Positions 5,965 to 7,117 of a stretch of 7,117 nucleotides of DNA are shown one piece after another; the first letter of the stretch is position 1; the number at the start of each line of letters is the position of its first letter. The position numbers and the translations under genes were made by a program. The DNA comes from Nitrospirota bacterium (GTDB lineage Bacteria > Nitrospirota > Thermodesulfovibrionia > Thermodesulfovibrionales > SM23-35). The notes beneath the pieces were generated by a model, which was given only the letters and a program-made list of their open reading frames with translations, was not told the origin of the DNA and made no database searches. Location: assembly GCA_016212245.1 (NCBI GenBank), contig JACRGU010000053.1:1-7117 (forward strand), written 5' to 3'.

Positions 5965-6699
5965 CTAATCGAACCTGCTTACCCGTACCCCTATGAAAGG
6001 CATTGATTTTATATAATCAGAAAGTAAAACTTTTTTAACTACCCCTTCTCTGTTCTTAAGTCCGCTGGCATGGATTAGATAAAAAATATCTCCCTCTTTT
6101 TTAACTATCCCTATATGCCCGACTATTTCATCCATTACTCTTTTGTCGGGGAACTTGATGAAAAAAAGCATATCTCCAGTCCTGAGCAATTTTATTGCTG
6201 ATACAAACTTTTCTTTTGGTAGAGCGATTATGGTACTTTTCCCTTTTGAGCCTCTAATTTCTATCACCTCACCTATATTTGAGGTAATTTCCCTCCCCCA
6301 CTTTCCGCTATTAAGCATGTCTTCGCCATATTGAAACCTGTTCTCATAATTAATTACCCTGCCATCTACGACCCTGCCTTTATCAATAAAGCGTTTATCC
6401 AGTGCAATCATCACAGCCTCAGAAGGGGTTCTGCTGAGGCTGAGTTCGAGCGTCCTGAAATTCAGATACATGCAGTCAACCCGCTCGTCAGCAACAATCA
6501 CATTCTTAGTTACATATTCTCCAAGTGGGTCAGGGTCATAGGGAGTGCTGATAAACTTCTCTGCCCAGAAGGCAATTCGTTCACCAACAGGCTTACCTTC
6601 GAGTTCCTTCTGAAATGATGCGATCTCAGTATCTGATATAAAGGAGTAGGCATGCACAGAGATAGATAAAATGGCGATTATTAAAAATGCCCTCAGCAT
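5965..6699 (-). CDS. Secreted DUF1460 protein (NlpC/P60-clan amidase-like)
   Basis: The 244-aa product starts with a signal peptide (about 1-17, hydrophobic LRAFLIIAILSISVHA, cleavage likely after VHA). The mature part fits DUF1460, a family in the NlpC/P60 papain-like clan annotated as N-acetylmuramoyl-L-alanine amidase-like: FISTPYDPDPLGEY (49-62), the presumed nucleophile C76 in ERVDCMYLNFRTLEL, the middle motif NRFQYGEDML (120-129), LLRTGDMLFF (171-180), H195 in VGHIGIV and H210 in LIHAS. It probably acts on peptidoglycan peptides in the periplasm; the exact bond is unknown. Transcription faces the upstream activase/COX24 genes. No ribosome site precedes the ATG, and a possible -10 box ends only 5 bp before it, suggesting a leaderless message. 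Family assignment is by motif recognition. Confidence 0.8.
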   Translation of the reverse strand: MLRAFLIIAILSISVHAYSFISDTEIASFQKELEGKPVGERIAFWAEKFISTPYDPDPLGEYVTKNVIVADERVDCMYLNFRTLELSLSRTPSEAVMIALDKRFIDKGRVVDGRVINYENRFQYGEDMLNSGKWGREITSNIGEVIEIRGSKGKSTIIALPKEKFVSAIKLLRTGDMLFFIKFPDKRVMDEIVGHIGIVKKEGDIFYLIHASGLKNREGVVKKVLLSDYIKSMPFIGVRVSRFD

Positions 6700-6704
6700 A
6701 GTTT

Positions 6705-6734
6705 AGTATAACTGCAGCCAACTAAAATTGTTAA
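6705..6734 (-). promoter_or_regulatory. Candidate promoter of the DUF1460 gene (leaderless)
   Basis: On the minus strand TTAACA (plus 6729-6734, 5/6 to the -35 consensus), an 18-bp spacer and TATACT (plus 6705-6710, 5/6 to the -10 consensus). The predicted start of transcription falls at or within 1-2 nt of the ATG at 6699, and no Shine-Dalgarno sequence is seen. Confidence 0.4.
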
Positions 6735-6763
6735 TATCAGGCGACTGATTGAGAAAAAATGTC

Positions 6764-6792
6764 TTGACCTTAGGGGGATAATACAATACTCT
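6764..6792 (+). promoter_or_regulatory. Candidate promoter for the rightward gene at 6828
   Basis: TTGACC (6764-6769), 17-bp spacer, TACTCT (6787-6792). It would start transcription about 30 bp before the ATG at 6828. Match quality is moderate and no clear ribosome site follows. Confidence 0.3.
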
Positions 6793-6827
6793 AAGCTAAA
6801 TCCAATTTTCCCAAATAGATTAATGGC

Positions 6828-7117
6828 ATGGCTATTATAAAAAAGCTTATTTTGGTATTCATAATTGCATTTTTAATAGCTGGCATCGTAGAAGAGGCAT
6901 TTACAGCATCTTTAATTCCAGAAATCCCATACACCTTATATGTTAATCCTTCTGTAGCCGCTTCGCTATCCTCATAATGCAGGGGCATATATACTTTTCA
7001 AGTATCTTGATGACTATGGTAGACAGGTTGAGGAGTCCCGCAGAATGGTTTCCGTGGACCTCGCAACAGGGGAGGTCTCGTTTGACCCTACCTCTACCAT
7101 TAAAGATGTTAAGGTCA
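6828..7117 (+). pseudogene. Exported protein of unknown function, apparently frameshifted and cut by the window end
   Basis: From ATG 6828 a 49-codon frame encodes a signal peptide-like start (MAIIKKLILVFIIAFLIAGI, possible cleavage after EEAFTA) followed by SLIPEIPYTLYVNPSVAASLSS, and stops at TAA 6975-6977. A second frame, open from 6958 to the window end, encodes NAGAYILFKYLDDYGRQVEE, then SRRMVSVDLATGEVSFDP, which looks like genuine protein but has no start codon before an ATG at 7045. Skipping one base between 6957 and 6975 joins the two into one exported protein. An alternative is two units: a 49-aa peptide gene and a gene starting at 7045, which has AGGAG 9 nt upstream. I do not recognise the family. 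Either a true frameshift mutation, an assembly error or a chance pairing could explain it. Confidence 0.45.

Noticed and set aside
6331..6618. Plus-strand 95-codon open frame
   Set aside because: It is antisense to the DUF1460 gene, whose family motifs and signal peptide are clear; no ribosome site or family features.
6791..6988. Minus-strand 65-codon open frame
   Set aside because: Antisense to the exported-protein frames at 6828-7117, with no ribosome site and no recognisable family.

Overview
This is a chromosomal window from a Gram-negative bacterium. The evidence is a type II secretion inner-membrane protein (GspC), a lipid-independent signal peptide on an NlpC/P60-like protein, and moderately AT-rich coding sequence. 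The fused acyl-CoA dehydratase activase and the abundance of short dispersed 'heptamer' repeats suggest an anaerobe such as a Nitrospirota (Thermodesulfovibrionia-like) or Desulfobacterota member. The phylum is an inference from memory of similar repeats and cannot be proven here.

Layout. 1-78: a candidate leftward promoter and no gene. 79-969 (-): gspC. 970-1317: a 348-bp divergent intergenic region with a four-unit heptamer array, a 167-bp hairpin-forming (MITE-like) element and a candidate promoter for the next gene. 1318-5796 (+): a 1492-aa fusion of two complete BcrA/BadF/HgdC-type ATPase modules, a DUF2229 module and an HgdB/HgdD-like C-terminal region. 5860-5955 (+): a 31-codon very basic AURKAIP1/COX24-type ribosomal protein gene, too short for routine gene callers. 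5965-6699 (-): a secreted DUF1460 (NlpC/P60 clan) protein, convergent with the micro-gene. 6700-6827: a divergent promoter region. 6828-7117 (+): the start of an exported protein gene that looks frameshifted and runs off the window.

The most unusual property is the repeat content. Short tandem arrays of 7-bp units, very often exactly four units (28 bp), occur between genes and, without breaking the frame, inside the activase gene. Unit sequences differ from array to array. In the activase they are joined by GC-rich palindromes and short hairpins, and they sit mainly at module boundaries: residues about 52-84, 323-346, 665-750, 1057-1095 and the last 9-10. A perfect 34-bp palindrome similarly lies in the linker of gspC. 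This looks like colonisation of a genome by several families of small repeats that tolerate or exploit inter-domain linkers.

The genes do not form one pathway: secretion (gspC), low-potential ATP-driven electron transfer (activase), translation (micro-gene) and cell-envelope hydrolysis (DUF1460) are side by side. Only the activase and the micro-gene could share a transcript.
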